From Epiperipatus broadwayi (lineage: Eukaryota > Onychophora > Udeonychophora > Euonychophora > Peripatidae), in contig JAQFVV010000012.1 of NCBI GenBank assembly GCA_028023455.1, positions 4,556,023-4,620,022 on the forward strand: 64,000 nt of DNA, given 5' to 3'. Below the pieces are notes generated by a model. The model made no database searches, was not told the DNA's origin, and saw only the letters and a list, made by a program, of their open reading frames with translations. The position numbers and the translations under genes are program-made. Shown here one piece after another: positions 1-12,086 of this stretch; within the stretch, counting starts at the first letter, position 1; each line of letters opens with the position of its first letter.

Positions 1-3000
1 ATATATATACTGACAATATTAATGATTTTTCATCAATAATCAATCACTTATGAAATGTGAATTAATTTACTCTGTAAATAACTATTTTGTGTAGAAAAAG
101 TCAATTCAACTGGAAATCACTTATTAAAATCTAATTGTACTTCCATTTGTAAAACATTGATATAATTAATGCTTATATTTTATTTGTTTTGCTTTTTTAA
201 TTAATCAATGATAAATATGAAGTTTTTTTTTTTTCAAATTTATGTTTTAAATGTGTTTTCTAAAGATATAGTTATTTCTTTTTTAAAAAAATTTCCTAGT
301 TGTGGATAAATTAAATGTACAACTTTTATTTGATCAAGTTTAAACTTTATTCTTTATTATACTTTCAGAAATGTTGAATTATTTATGAGAAATATATGTT
401 TACAAATGAAAATTATTTTTAAAATTATTATTTCAATTTTGCAAATATAAAAAAATCTGAATAATGTGATAATACTTATAAAACACATTACTCATAAAAT
501 ATTAAGGTAAAAACATCCAAATTATTTTCAGTTAGTTTGTAAAACCCAAATAAATTATTGTTGAGACTACTTAAAGCTAATAAAATTTATTTAAAATTTA
601 AAATACAATTTACATTTTGTTAAAAATGACAAAATAATTTTGTTAGAGTTAATAATTATAAAAGTTATTGTTTAATCAATTACAATTCATGGTAATATAT
701 TATTGATATCCTTTGACATGACTTCTTTTCAATGTAAATATTTTCAAATAAAATCTGAATCTAATCACATTATTCTTCTAAAATAAATATTACACAAATA
801 TGTTGAAAAATATATTCATAAATATTTAAACAAACCATGAAAAATATATATTTTCAAAATATAACAGAAGAATAAACTATCAATCAGCAACTATATGGTC
901 TGGCTAATGGCTCATTTTTAACACCATATGAATGCAAATCTAGCACAAAATCACTAAAGATAGCCATACAAAATTTATTTTAAAATTAAGTACAGTAGTC
1001 CTTCTTGTTGAGGTACTTTAAAAGTAAATTAAATATATAAAAAATCAAAGAATAATAAAGATACAGGTTAAAATTCAATTATTAATTATTAATACTTCTT
1101 AAAATTGTTGTGAAAAGAAAATAAGCTTCATTTATATGATATGTTTTTCAATTTAATGAAATAAATTGAATGTTTTGTAATGTCTCATGTTTGTAATCCA
1201 CCAATGTTATTTATAAAAAAAAACTTTAAACAATTACATAATAAAAAACATCTCTTTGCAAGTGTTATTTACAATAAACTTGAGAATTTAACAAAAAAAA
1301 GCTTTCTTGTTTATGTCATATCATGTTTATAAATAAAAGAATCATTTGATATTATGTTATGTAATTTAAAAACTAATAAAAATGGTTTCTAATCATAATT
1401 ATTATATTTATATCCATAATAAAATTGTGCATTATGACTAATGCAATCAGTTTTAGTAACAAATTTGCTACTGTTAAATTTTTGAATAAATTGATTGAAA
1501 TTAAGATTGGAGCATAATTGCTCATGCCTGGAAATTTTGAAACATATTCTATTGATTTTTTAAATAATTATTCTCTGTTAATAACTTTTACATTGTTACA
1601 TGCACTGATATATATATTGAAGCAGTGCACAGCTATCTACAAGCAACAAATACAAGTATCAAATGTAACAGCAATAAATAATATGTTTATTGATTCTAAA
1701 CACTCAGTAAATAAAGGGTTAAGTTTTGTTCCAGTAGTTGTGCATGTGAGTGTTTTAGCATTTTATCTCAAACAAATACTTATTTATATAAAAGAAAAAA
1801 GGCAGGGAGGTGTTATTAACTAATTATAATCATTGGAATGAAAAAAGTAAGTGAAACAAACTTGAAAACAAATAAAGTTATTAAAATTGTTAATTCTATC
1901 ATGAAATTCTTAAATATCTACCTTTCATTTATATAAATGCAGTGTTCTGAAATGAATTTGTATTACAAAAAAGTTATTTTTTTATTTTTTCTGTTTTTAT
2001 TTTTTATTTTCAATTATGATTCTTCATCATATGTTTTTTCCTGTTTTAAAAAACAGGCCATTAATAAATTATATACAGGTGTTAACTAAACTGTATTCAA
2101 TAAGTAAAACAGTGAAATGAGATAAAAATTTGGCTGGAGGTAATTTCAAAAACTTGCTAAATTTTAAGTCAAAATACATTTTTCTGGCAGAATGAAAGTG
2201 GTTTAATTTTTTTTTTACCATGAAGGCCATTATTGGATAGCATATCTACATGTAAAAAGTTGGATGAATATTATGTTGGGTTACTATTTAAATACACAGT
2301 GGTTTCATATATGATTTAATTTTTATCAAAATGGTTTCCTAAAAGCTACCATGGTCCATTTCTTGGTGCACATAGCTATTCCATGACAAAAGGACTAATC
2401 TTAACTAGACTTTAAGTGAAAATGTCAACATAAAAAAGAAATCATGATTAAACTCCATTCCAGCTCTATCTTACACAGTTATCTATGTGTGTTTCACCTA
2501 ACAAACAAGGTAAAATTTTGTGTTAACTATGCAACCAAATAACATAAGCAATCAGTAGAAATATACCACAAAATATTTATATAAAATAAAGTACGAATAA
2601 TTTTTCAACTGTGTAAACTCTATAACTATTTAAAAGAATCACATTGATTAAATTGTTTATCTTCAATCCAGATAAGAAAAGTATAGGAGTAATAAATGGA
2701 TTAAAACTCATATAACTTCGTTGACAAAACAGGAAATAAAAGTAATCTCAAGGATTGTTGTAGTGAAAGGATTAAAGTGTTATTGTTTTTTTTATTTAAT
2801 TACTCTTTGCTGGCAAAAGATGACCAAATCTAAAGTAAGAATTATTCTTTTTTACTATATATATATATATTCATAGTTGGTTAAATATTAATCTGTATCA
2901 ATTTTTATTTATACTAATCTACCTTCACTAAATATTGTCTGCTTGCCTAGAGTAAGGCGTATATTTACATTATTTATGTATATTATCTAATGCCTAATTG

Positions 3001-3453
3001 AGTAATTAGATACATCTATTATTGTTATCATCATGTACTATACTATTTAAGTACATAGTTCAAATGTAGATCAGGCATCTGAAATAATAAAAATATTTTT
3101 GTGTGTATTTATTAAATTAGTGAAAAAGGTAATGAAAGTTGTACCACCCATTGGTTGAGGAATGTGAGATACTTTACATGTTACAATTATGTAGAATAAA
3201 ACTGATGTTATGTATTTTTTGTTTTATTTACCTTTCATTGACACATTTAATCAAATTACCTGAATAATGCAACATCACAAATGAGTTCCATGAAAATTCT
3301 TAAGCTATGCTTTTGTATTAATGGGATGAATTTAACAGCAATTGAGGAGAGTTAACGAATTAACTGAAAGTACTTTTGCGGATTGAAAGACTGTTTATAA
3401 TAGTTAATTATCATGATATTTATTATGTTTGCTGTTATTACAATAGTTAATTA
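1..3453. other. AT-rich intergenic DNA, no recognised feature
   Basis: I see only AT-rich sequence with short A/T homopolymers and a small TA run near 2,860. The longest open frame (1,518-1,823, plus) has a hydrophobic look, but its first codon is TTG and it has no recognisable domain, so I do not call it a gene. No TIR, poly-A-tailed insertion or tRNA-like sequence was found. Confidence 0.6.
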
Positions 3454-3493
3454 ATGGGCATTGTATATATATATATAACAAATACAATATCTA

Positions 3494-3993
3494 NNNNNNN
3501 NNNNNNNNNNNNNNNNNNNNNNNNNNNNNNNNNNNNNNNNNNNNNNNNNNNNNNNNNNNNNNNNNNNNNNNNNNNNNNNNNNNNNNNNNNNNNNNNNNNN
3601 NNNNNNNNNNNNNNNNNNNNNNNNNNNNNNNNNNNNNNNNNNNNNNNNNNNNNNNNNNNNNNNNNNNNNNNNNNNNNNNNNNNNNNNNNNNNNNNNNNNN
3701 NNNNNNNNNNNNNNNNNNNNNNNNNNNNNNNNNNNNNNNNNNNNNNNNNNNNNNNNNNNNNNNNNNNNNNNNNNNNNNNNNNNNNNNNNNNNNNNNNNNN
3801 NNNNNNNNNNNNNNNNNNNNNNNNNNNNNNNNNNNNNNNNNNNNNNNNNNNNNNNNNNNNNNNNNNNNNNNNNNNNNNNNNNNNNNNNNNNNNNNNNNNN
3901 NNNNNNNNNNNNNNNNNNNNNNNNNNNNNNNNNNNNNNNNNNNNNNNNNNNNNNNNNNNNNNNNNNNNNNNNNNNNNNNNNNNNNNNNNNNNN
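3494..3993. other. Assembly gap (exactly 500 N)
   Basis: There are 500 consecutive N, a round number that suggests an arbitrary-size scaffold gap. The gap removes the outer end of the left LTR of the Gypsy element, and so its target-site duplication. Sequence resumes inside the LTR at a point matching position 12,110 in the right LTR. Confidence 0.98.
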
Positions 3994-6779
3994 TACCGGT
4001 CAAAACAGTGTGCTCACTTAACAAGGTCCCAAATCATAAGCAAAAGTACCTCGAATCCGATCATGCTCGAGATACACAGGTCTGGAACAATCCTGAATTC
4101 TAACCTATTTGCCTATTCTTCGAATCTCTGACCCAATGAACAACCATTCTGATGACACAGTAAAATTACTTTAAATCCGTGCCCATAAGCAGAGCGGTGG
4201 AGCATAAGATCAGACTGATGATGATGATCGGGGTCGGAGTAGCCCAGGAATTACATTTATTATACTTATTTATTAATGCTAAGCTCTTAGCCAACGAAAA
4301 TAGTTCTAAATATTAACTATAAACTAATAATTCAAAACAAAAACCAGGATTTACATGAATATATATATTTAATAAATGTAGAAAACGCATATATATGTTA
4401 CAAAATTGTTTCACGCTTGAGGGATCTTATACATTTTGAAAACTTGGGATTTGTTTCATAAAATCCCCATTACATCAATAATTGAATAAATACCATTTTA
4501 TAGAATGTGTTATAAGTTGTGCGGGGTTAATATGTCAATTTACAAGTGTTTACAAATAAAATGTTGTGGATGTACAAACAATCTACAAGATCGGAACAGA
4601 TTCGGATTACAGAAAGATACACGATAATTTAACATTAATCATTTTGACAAATAAATATAAATGTACGGTCTCAATCATTTATTTACAATCTTAAAATCAT
4701 CACATATGTTTGATAGACATTGTTTGGACATAGCGTCTCTAGACTAAGTATACATAAGGAACAAACAATGCGCAATATTTATGAGAATGAATTATACAAA
4801 TTGATTTACATCTCTGGGAATCGATAAAGCTTTTTAAAGAAAAGCAATTTTTAGATCAACATACTGAACGTATTTTACGAAATGAATCTTTATCTTTAAC
4901 ACATCATTGCAACTTTACTAAGATTAGACAACTGATCAAGTTAATAAGCAAAGTAACAGTACTAGCATACAATAACGAAAATAAGGCCTCATGGCGATTG
5001 TGGATATTTCATCATTTAAAAGAATACTTTGAAATGAACTTAGATTGGACATGTCCGCACCTTCTGGCGGAGCGATATCAAAGTAGACGCTGAGAATGAG
5101 ACCCCAGATCATTATGTACTGCCATCTGCAGCACATAATCCTCTTAAACTTTACATTCAACAGAGAGTAGCGTCTCTGGTTAGGAACGATTTTGAAAAGG
5201 ACGGGAGCTTCATGCTTTCGACGTCCCCAATAATAAAACGATCAAGAAATGGAAAGATAAAATATCAGAAAAGAAAATATATGCCAGCAGCGTTTCTATA
5301 ATTTTATAATATTATTTAAAGTTTGAAAATGGTCTAACCTCTCATGCAATAATCTGTTTCCAATTCTGAGTCATTTATCTAATCATAAAGAATAATAACG
5401 CTTCTATTTACAATATTATTAAACTAACCACATTTATATTTAAAGAATCGATTCCCAAATACGTATTAACTGGTGGAATTTGCTCTTCAGGCACCAGCAA
5501 AAAGGAATGGATTAATTATAAGAAAGTTCACGATCTTTTTAAAATAGAAAATTAAAGCAAAATTCATCCACAGTAAAAGTTTTTAATTTACTTTAAGAGT
5601 AACGAATTTAAAATGAAACCAAACTCGCGAGCAATTTCTATTTAATATAGACAAAACTCTATTGATAAGTTTTAACTAAAGCCCACCTTTTCCCAAGTAA
5701 ACAATTATTTCCCCCCTTACTCGCGTAATTTAGCGATTTTGGCACATTAAAGAAAATAATTATATCTATACATTAAAGAAAGTATATGAAATCTTAATGG
5801 AATCACACACATTTATATATAATTTAATTAAGCGTGAAAGGTAAGTTAAAATAAATGATATTAATAAAAGATTACGGAGAGAGAGTTTAAAAAGCAAAAT
5901 TAACAGAAGCTTATAAAACAATATATAAATTAAGACATGACGGTTGAACTATAGATTACAAAAGTATTGACTTAGAAAGGCAGTTCTATGTTAAAAGGTT
6001 ACCCAAGAAAAAAACAGCATGGCGGCGCCATTAGCAATCAGCAGTCGGAAGCTATCATGTTGTATGGTCGGCCAGATGGAACATGGCACTTGTGAGGCAG
6101 ACAGTTCTTCGAGAGAAGAAGAAAAAGGTGCTAGATTCCACTACTCAAAATTCATCGCGCAGAACTTGCATTGGCTTCTTAGAAGTAATTAACTCAACTG
6201 ACTAAACTCCTCTGAACTTAACTACGACCTGAAGGTAAACTGAACTCCTTCCCTTTGTTCTGTGGTCCCTTTTATAACATTTTAATACTGCCCAGAATGC
6301 AATCTCATCTACCAACCTTATCTCTGTAATCCCTTTAAAAAAAAGTAACATTTAATTAGCAAAATATTTTCAGTTGATAAGGCCTGAAATACCATTTTTA
6401 ACTGTTTTGAAAGATTTGAAAACAACTGATAAACAATTTGTTTGTTTGATTGTAATTAAGATTTATAAATTTTAATTATAGACAACGATTTGACCAAAGA
6501 TAATTTCAGTATTTCAAGCCTTCCCCATTTTTTTCTTTGTTGTTACATTAAATGCACACAGATATAAAAATAATTACAAATGTATTTTCCAGCAATAAAA
6601 TTATTGCTTTAGTCAAAATATATATACGCATCACTCAAACTACTGTTTAATTTTTACTAAACAAAGATTAATTTCACTAATCTTTAGAATGATTCGGCAT
6701 ACAGTGTGTGAGTGAATAGCATATATTTATAGCAGGGTCTAAATTGTGGACCCCTAGGAGGTTAGTGTAGATGGTGACA
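3994..6779 (-). repeat. 3' LTR of the Gypsy element (truncated by gap)
   Basis: This stretch is a direct repeat of 12,110-14,927. Shared blocks include the opening TACCGGTCAAAACAGTG and the closing GGTGACA at 6,779. Read on the minus strand, the LTR begins TGTCACC. The two copies differ by scattered substitutions and many small indels. The roughly 15-25 bases nearest the outer end fall in the N gap. No open reading frame of note lies within it. Confidence 0.9.
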
Positions 6780-7038
6780 CATGAAGCATCGATGATGATT
6801 AGACATCGATTGGTTCATTCTTCCCCACTTAAAATGATAAACAAAAAAAAATCAATAAAAAAAAAAAAACCTTAGTTGGAGTCTAATATAATATTGGTGA
6901 GAAAAACAACCTTAATAAATGAGCCTGAAAAATTTGCTTCTTGTTGACAAAAAAAAAAAAAAACTGCCTTATATGACTCACGTTTCTAGTATGGAGAAGA
7001 ATCTTTCATTTTGATATTTTACTGCAATTTTTTTTCTA
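6780..7038 (-). other. Gypsy 3' untranslated region with possible polypurine tract
   Basis: This lies between the integrase stop and the 3' LTR. It has several A-runs (6,842-6,870 and 6,950-6,962). The only purine-rich stretch on the minus strand is AAGTGGGGAAGAATG, near 6,820-6,835, about 45 bases from the LTR edge. A functional polypurine tract should touch the LTR, so either a small insertion lies between them or the LTR edge is slightly misplaced. Confidence 0.45.
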
Positions 7039-8682
7039 TCAACTGAAATATTTGGTATGAGGATTGGGTGGTGTGTAGGGTTTCAATTGTCGTGCATTAT
7101 AGATGCCACTAAACCCATTTTCTCCTTCCAATAGAAAAGCATTTTCATGACATCTCTTCCGAACAAGATATGGTCCACTATACAAGGGAAAAAAATTTTT
7201 AAATTCCTTTTTTACTACACTGCTAGTCTTGGGGGATTTCAACCATACTTGATCCCCTTCCTGAAATTGGTGACATTGCATCCATCCCCTCTTTATGCGA
7301 TTTTCGGCTGCCTGGGCCAACCATCTTCTAGCAGCTTCTTGGTCATGAATAGGGTCAATAACTATTTCATCTAGTGGCACCAGGTTTGGAAATAAGTTGC
7401 GACATGGCTTCCCATAATGAAGGCGTTCAGGCGTAAAACCGGTAGACTCATTTATCGTCTGGTTTATACAGTTAACTATTTCTGGAGTTTTATTTACCCA
7501 ATCCTGGTGGTTGGTTGATATGTAGGTGCGAAAGAGACGATTGAGTTCTCTCATGACTCTTTTGCATGGGTTAGATTGGGGATTCCTAATCGATGTCAAC
7601 CGATGAGTTACTTGTTGCTTCAAAAGCCAGCCCTTCCATTCCCTAGAGGTGAAGGCTGAACCATGATCTGATAGAATAGAATTAGGTTTTCCCACCTCAG
7701 GGAATTGTTTATCTTGGAGGGTCCGAATCGTATTCCTTGAGTCTGCAGCCCGGAGAGGATACGCTCGTACATATTTGGAAAAAACATCATAGGTCACGAG
7801 TAAATATTGGAAATTTCTAAATTTGGGCAATGGGCCGTAGTGGTCGATTGCAATTAACTCATTGGGCCTTGATGCAGTTATGGGTTTCATAGTTCCAGCG
7901 TAAGACTTGTTCGGAAACTTAGTCCGGGCACACATTGCACATTTCCGTAACACTGTGAGGATCTGTGTGTCCATACCTGGCCAGTAAAATTGACGTCTCA
8001 AGGCTTCCTCAGTTTTCCGTGGCCCATAATGTCCCAAGGTTTTGTGGACATGTTCGATCAGTTGCATCCTAATCTTATTTGGTGTCATGATTTTCCATGA
8101 GCTCTCCATGTCTTTGGTCTTACATTGGAGGATTCCATCTTTTAAACGGAATTGAGAGTATCGCCGTGCATTTCTTTTGTTTGTACACATTAGGTGATTG
8201 GTTCCCAGGTTGGAGATAATGTTAGCATATTGGTCATCTTGCCAATATCGTAGATTTGTCAAATCGGTTTTTATAGGGGTCTTCATGGTTGTGGCCATGA
8301 TTCTGAGGGTCTGGTCATTCAGCTGAGGATTTTGGAGACTGGCAGGTACAGGATGGCAGCTTAGGATATCTGCCACAATGTTCTCACGTCCTGGGCAGTA
8401 AGCCACTCTGTATTGAAACTGTTGGAGGGCCAGGCTCCACCGGATCAATCGATCATTTGTAAGGAAACTCTTATTCAAGAATTCCAAACATTTGTGATCG
8501 GTTACTATGACCACATCAGACCCCAGGAGAAATTGACGGAATTTCTGGCACACCCAAACGATTGCTAGGGTTTCTTGTTCCGTGGTGGTATAGTGTACTT
8601 CGGCTCCCTTTACGGAGCAGCTACAAAAATAGAGCACCTGATGCTTTCCTTCTTCATTAATTTGGAATAACACAGCCCCCAA
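7039..8682 (-). pseudogene. pol: Gypsy pol: RNase H and integrase segment (547 codons)
   Basis: The frame begins inside RNase H; the usual first aspartate segment (TDAS) lies upstream across a stop. RNase H residues follow at E37, D62 and D105 (motifs TTEQETLA, VTDHKCLEF, NIVADILS). The integrase has an HHCC zinc domain (H213, H218, C248, C251) and a catalytic core with D280 (AIDHYG) and D339 (LSDHGSAF). The third acidic residue, expected in the family motif NPxERVMREL, is lysine here (K374), so the DDE triad is broken. A GPY/F-like module (LYSGPYLV) follows near the C-terminus. The protein would cleave primer RNA and integrate cDNA if intact. The broken triad and the loss of the RNase H start mark it as inactive. 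Confidence 0.9.
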
Positions 8683-8749
8683 TCCGCTGCTTCCTATCTA
8701 CTATCAGTCTGGACGTAAAAGGTCCTTGTAAAATCAGGATGACACAACA

Positions 8750-9457
8750 TTACAGCTTGAAGAAAATTTTTTTTATGTTCTCAAAATCCTTGTCATGGGC
8801 TTCGGTCCATTCCCATTTATGATATTTCTTTAGTAACTCTATCAGCTTTCCTGTCTCATGAGCAAAATTTGGGTAAAACCGGTGATAGAAGTTACAAAGT
8901 CCCAAGAAAGATCGGACTTGTTTCCGAGTTTTTGGTTTGGGGAAGTGCTCGATGGCTTCTACTTTGTCAGGGTGGACTTTGACCCCGTCCTCAGTTACAA
9001 CATGCCCAAGGAATGTAATTTCTTTTACTGCAAAGCGACTCTTTTCCAAGTTAATAGTTATGTTTTCTTGGGCACATTCATGGAAAAATTGTTCAAGGCA
9101 TTTCAAATGTTCAGTGATGTTTTTTGATGCAATTACTATATCGTCCACATAGCAGACCATATTTTTCTGTACCTTTTTGGATAGGACTTGTTTTAAACAT
9201 CGCATTAGACCTGCCCCACTATTAATGAGTCCAAAGGGAACTCGCTTAAACACATGGGTATGTCCTCCATACCGAAACGTGGTATACTTTCGGTCACAAG
9301 GATCTAGGGCCATCTGCCAATAACTGGCGGTAAGGTCTAAGGTAGAAAAGATCATCTTCCCTGCCAACTGGACAAATACCTCCTGGACCGGTGGCGGGAT
9401 GTCTCTCTCAGGGATGGTCATGCTGTTTAATTTTTGTGCGTCCAAACATAGCCGCAA
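8750..9457 (-). pseudogene. pol: Gypsy pol: reverse transcriptase core
   Basis: The 235-codon frame holds the palm and thumb of a Ty3/Gypsy reverse transcriptase: FSTLDL (D41), VPFGLINSGA (74-83), the catalytic YVDD at 103-106, FLGHVV and the connection motif VRSFLGLCNFYHRF. It would copy the element RNA into cDNA. The reading frame changes at both edges. Upstream, the protease/RT frame shifts at the run of T/A at 9,463-9,473. Downstream, a break of about 70 bases holding stop codons separates it from RNase H. The catalytic aspartates are present, so decay is by frame damage and not by active-site loss. Confidence 0.93.
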
Positions 9458-10452
9458 ATTTCCATTTTTTTTTTCACCACAACTAACGGATTGTTATAGG
9501 GAGATGGGCTCCGCTCAATAATGTCCCACTCGATCATCTGTTGAATCTGCTTTTCCACCTCATCCCGGTACTGGAATGGGATGGGGTATGTTTTGGATTG
9601 GGTGTACGATTCCTCCTTCACTGGAATTCTATGAGTATACCCCTTTATTTTTCCAGGAGTCTGGGCAAACACCTGAGCATAATTTTCTAATATGCTTTGG
9701 ATACTTCTTTTATCTTTGGACTCTATAATAGCTGAGTCATGGACCTTTTTTTCAATCAATGCGGAATCAACAGGCTGGATCAAGCAGCTCTGCTTCTCAG
9801 GTACGGCTTGGTGGGTCACTTTGAAATGTGTTGATTCATTGTCGAACAGGCATTTTCTTCCGAAATAATTGATAATTCCATGATTTTGGGTTAGAAAGTC
9901 GGAACCCAACACCATATCATAGATCAGTCCAGATACAATCAAGAAAGTATGGCCCATCAATCTCTCATTGATCTTCACCTCTAGCCAGATTTGACTGTTC
10001 TCGCTCATGATTCTTTTCCCATTAGCTAAGGTCAACTGGATGGGATGTGTTGGCAATTGCATGATTTCCCATTCTCTCTCTACACTTTTAATCCATGCCT
10101 TTGATACGATCGATGCTTGGCTTCCTGAATCCACTAGCGCTAATACCTTGGTGGATTCTATCATCACTTCAATAATAGGACACAAGCTTGTGGTTGTAAC
10201 ATTCTCCACGTTTTCTTTTTCCCATATTATGTTAGTCATCTGGCTACCATCTGGTTTAAACTGATTCCATTGTTTCTTTAAATATTCTGGGCATTCCTGT
10301 ATGTCCCCCTTCCCGTGTTCTGGGTTCAATGTTGGGGTTCCATCTGTTTCTGGATTACTAAATCCATAGTCTATTGAAACCAAAAACTCAGCCATTTCAT
10401 TTATTTTGTTGATCCGGCTTATGATCATCATTTCCTGCATCTTCATCGGCAT
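9427..10452 (-). pseudogene. pol: Gypsy pol: retropepsin protease and RT N-terminus
   Basis: A 341-codon frame. Residues 100-190 form an aspartic protease domain with active site LVDSGS (DSG at 108-110) and a C-terminal GSDFL motif (183-187). The last 85 residues are the start of reverse transcriptase (HRIPVKEE, PYNNPLVVVKKK). It ends by frameshift in an A-run, after which RT continues in the next frame at 9,457. The protease would mature the Gag-Pol polyprotein. The upstream end overlaps the gag remnant, consistent with a Gag-Pol fusion or frameshift design. Confidence 0.9.
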
Positions 10453-10875
10453 GTTCTGTCGTATGGTATGGATAATATGTGATTCTGACCATGTGATATC
10501 TGGTAGAGATCTGAGTCTTGCGGCTTGCTTTAAAAAGAATTGGCATATGTTTCTTGGTGATTAGTTGGGAATTTTTCATTGGTTATAGTGCGCAAAATAT
10601 ACTCCTGTCTTTCTTTCGCTCCAAAAATCTTGCATAGTGCCCAGCAGTACTCTTCAAGATCTGTTGGTTTGTGTGTCAATGATCGCCACCAGTCTTTAGC
10701 GGTTAGCTTCCAAATGCTGGCTAGCTATGGCCATTTGTTCTCTATTGCTCAGTGCATATAGTGAACACATCACCTTCAGATTTTCCATATGTTCCTGTGG
10801 ACTCTCCTGTGGTTCACCATGGAAGATCTGGATCTGCATAAATGGTGCAGTGATGGGTAGTTCCTGATGCCTCAT
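10397..10875 (-). pseudogene. gag: Gypsy gag remnant
   Basis: Reading the minus strand from an ATG at 10,875 gives a frame starting MRHQELPITAPFMQIQIFHG. It continues through a QEHMENL-type segment and is interrupted by stops near 10,700. Other frames continue to 10,397. The position directly before pol, and the FxGEPQESPQEHMENL pattern (compare the FxGxPxE...FL pattern of Retrotrans_gag proteins), support a gag capsid fragment. No CCHC knuckle is visible. It is short and frame-broken, so the identification rests mostly on position and the N-terminal pattern. Confidence 0.6.
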
Positions 10876-11440
10876 TTTGTTTACTAGAATTCCTTCTACT
10901 TTTTTTGAAAAACTCTTTAAGCTATGAAATTTGGGTTGCTATACTTTCTGACTTCCTTTTTATATTTCTTCATTAATTCACTTTTATTTTTTCTTTTGAA
11001 AGATAGTCAATTTTAAATGTCTCTGTGAAATATATTTTAATATTTTGCTTTAGACTTATTGTCACTTCTAATTATTTGAAAATTAAGGCTTGTTTCTTTC
11101 TTCTTTTATTTTATACAGGATATACACCTCTCTCTCCCTCCTCTCTTCAACTGTCTTCCTTTTGCCATTTTTTTTGTTGCTGCTGACTGCTGCTGATAAC
11201 AGGAAAAAATACTTGATCATCACATGTATGTGTATGATCTGAATTCAAACTGCCTTGCTGCTTGACTTTTGGTTGTTTTTCTGCACCTATAATAGACTCT
11301 TACAAAAAAAATTTAGTGATTTGTTTCTACAATATAATGTTCTGCTCATGATAATTATACATAGCAAAATAGTGGACAATAATTAAACTCTCTCTCAACC
11401 CCTAACATCCTGGTTTGAACTCATTTTGACATGTAGTTAT

Positions 11441-11485
11441 TATATTACTGTTGGCACATTTATATGGTGTGCCAACAGTAATATA
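11441..11485. repeat. Perfect 18-bp inverted repeat (hairpin)
   Basis: Arms 11,441-11,458 and 11,468-11,485 are exact reverse complements (core ACTGTTGGCACA / TGTGCCAACAGT) with a 9-nt loop. It lies in the Gypsy leader and may be a small insertion or an RNA structure. Confidence 0.85.
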
Positions 11486-11629
11486 ACAAAAAAAAACAAT
11501 TCCAAATACATCTGGGCTACTCAACTAGTAAATATAACTAAGTATTTGTTACACATTATAAACTCTATTACATATATAATGTACAGAAAATACACTAAAT
11601 ATGACATATACCTTGTTATAATTTCAAGG

Positions 11630-11950
11630 TTTATCATTTACGGTTGAAGTACATGGGTTTTATTTATAAACATTTTCATTTTTGCATATATAACTTAAGA
11701 AACATATTTTATATATTTGTAAAACCAGATACAGGAAAAAAAATCACTTATGGGTGAAACACATGGGTATCGAAATTTTTTTCATTTTTAAGACAAGATT
11801 TTTACATTTGTGGCTGTAAACATAGAATACAATATTTTTCTATAGTTGCACAACCAGATACCACAAAAACCATTTACATTTATGGTTGCAACACATGGAC
11901 ATTGGTTTTCATACAAATTTTTCACATTTTATATATATAAAATCGGAAAA
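11630..11950. repeat. Degenerate tandem repeat, unit about 120 bp
   Basis: The pattern CCAGATAC - A-run - CATTTACATTTATGGTTG - ACACATGG - TTTTCATTTT recurs near 11,640, 11,745 and 11,870. CCAGATAC is present at about 11,725 and 11,852. The units are diverged. Confidence 0.6.
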
Positions 11951-12063
11951 CAAACTCTGGTAGGAAGGAAATATACATATCTATCATCAATGATCTCTTA
12001 CAACCTTTTTTTAAAACATACATATAAACAGAATTCAGTACTCAGGGTATGTGGGTGTTTATA

Positions 12064-12086
12064 TCGATGCCCCACTTGGGCAGCCA
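12064..12086 (-). promoter_or_regulatory. Primer binding site, tRNA-Lys type
   Basis: The minus strand reads TGGCTGCCCAAGTGGGGC and then ATCGA. This matches the complement of a tRNA-Lys 3' end (TGGCGCCCAACGTGGGGC then TCGA) with two single-base insertions and one deletion. It lies just inside the right LTR, where minus-strand cDNA priming takes place. Confidence 0.7.

Larger units (their letters stand above)
10876..12063 (-). other. Gypsy 5' leader with hairpin and degenerate tandem repeat
   Basis: This is about 1.2 kb of non-coding sequence between the primer binding site and gag. It holds an 18-bp perfect hairpin (11,441-11,485) and about 2.5 copies of a degenerate repeat of roughly 120 bp (11,630-11,950). 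A leader this long between PBS and gag is unusual for a small Gypsy element. Confidence 0.6.

Noticed and set aside
1518-1823. 101-codon open frame with hydrophobic segments
   Set aside because: TTG first codon, no family signature, and composition as expected from AT-rich DNA.
3454-4131. Open frames running through the N gap
   Set aside because: They consist mainly of unknown residues; the readable part is LTR sequence.
7147-7374. Plus-strand frames inside the Gypsy pol region
   Set aside because: They are antisense shadows of the integrase and RT frames.
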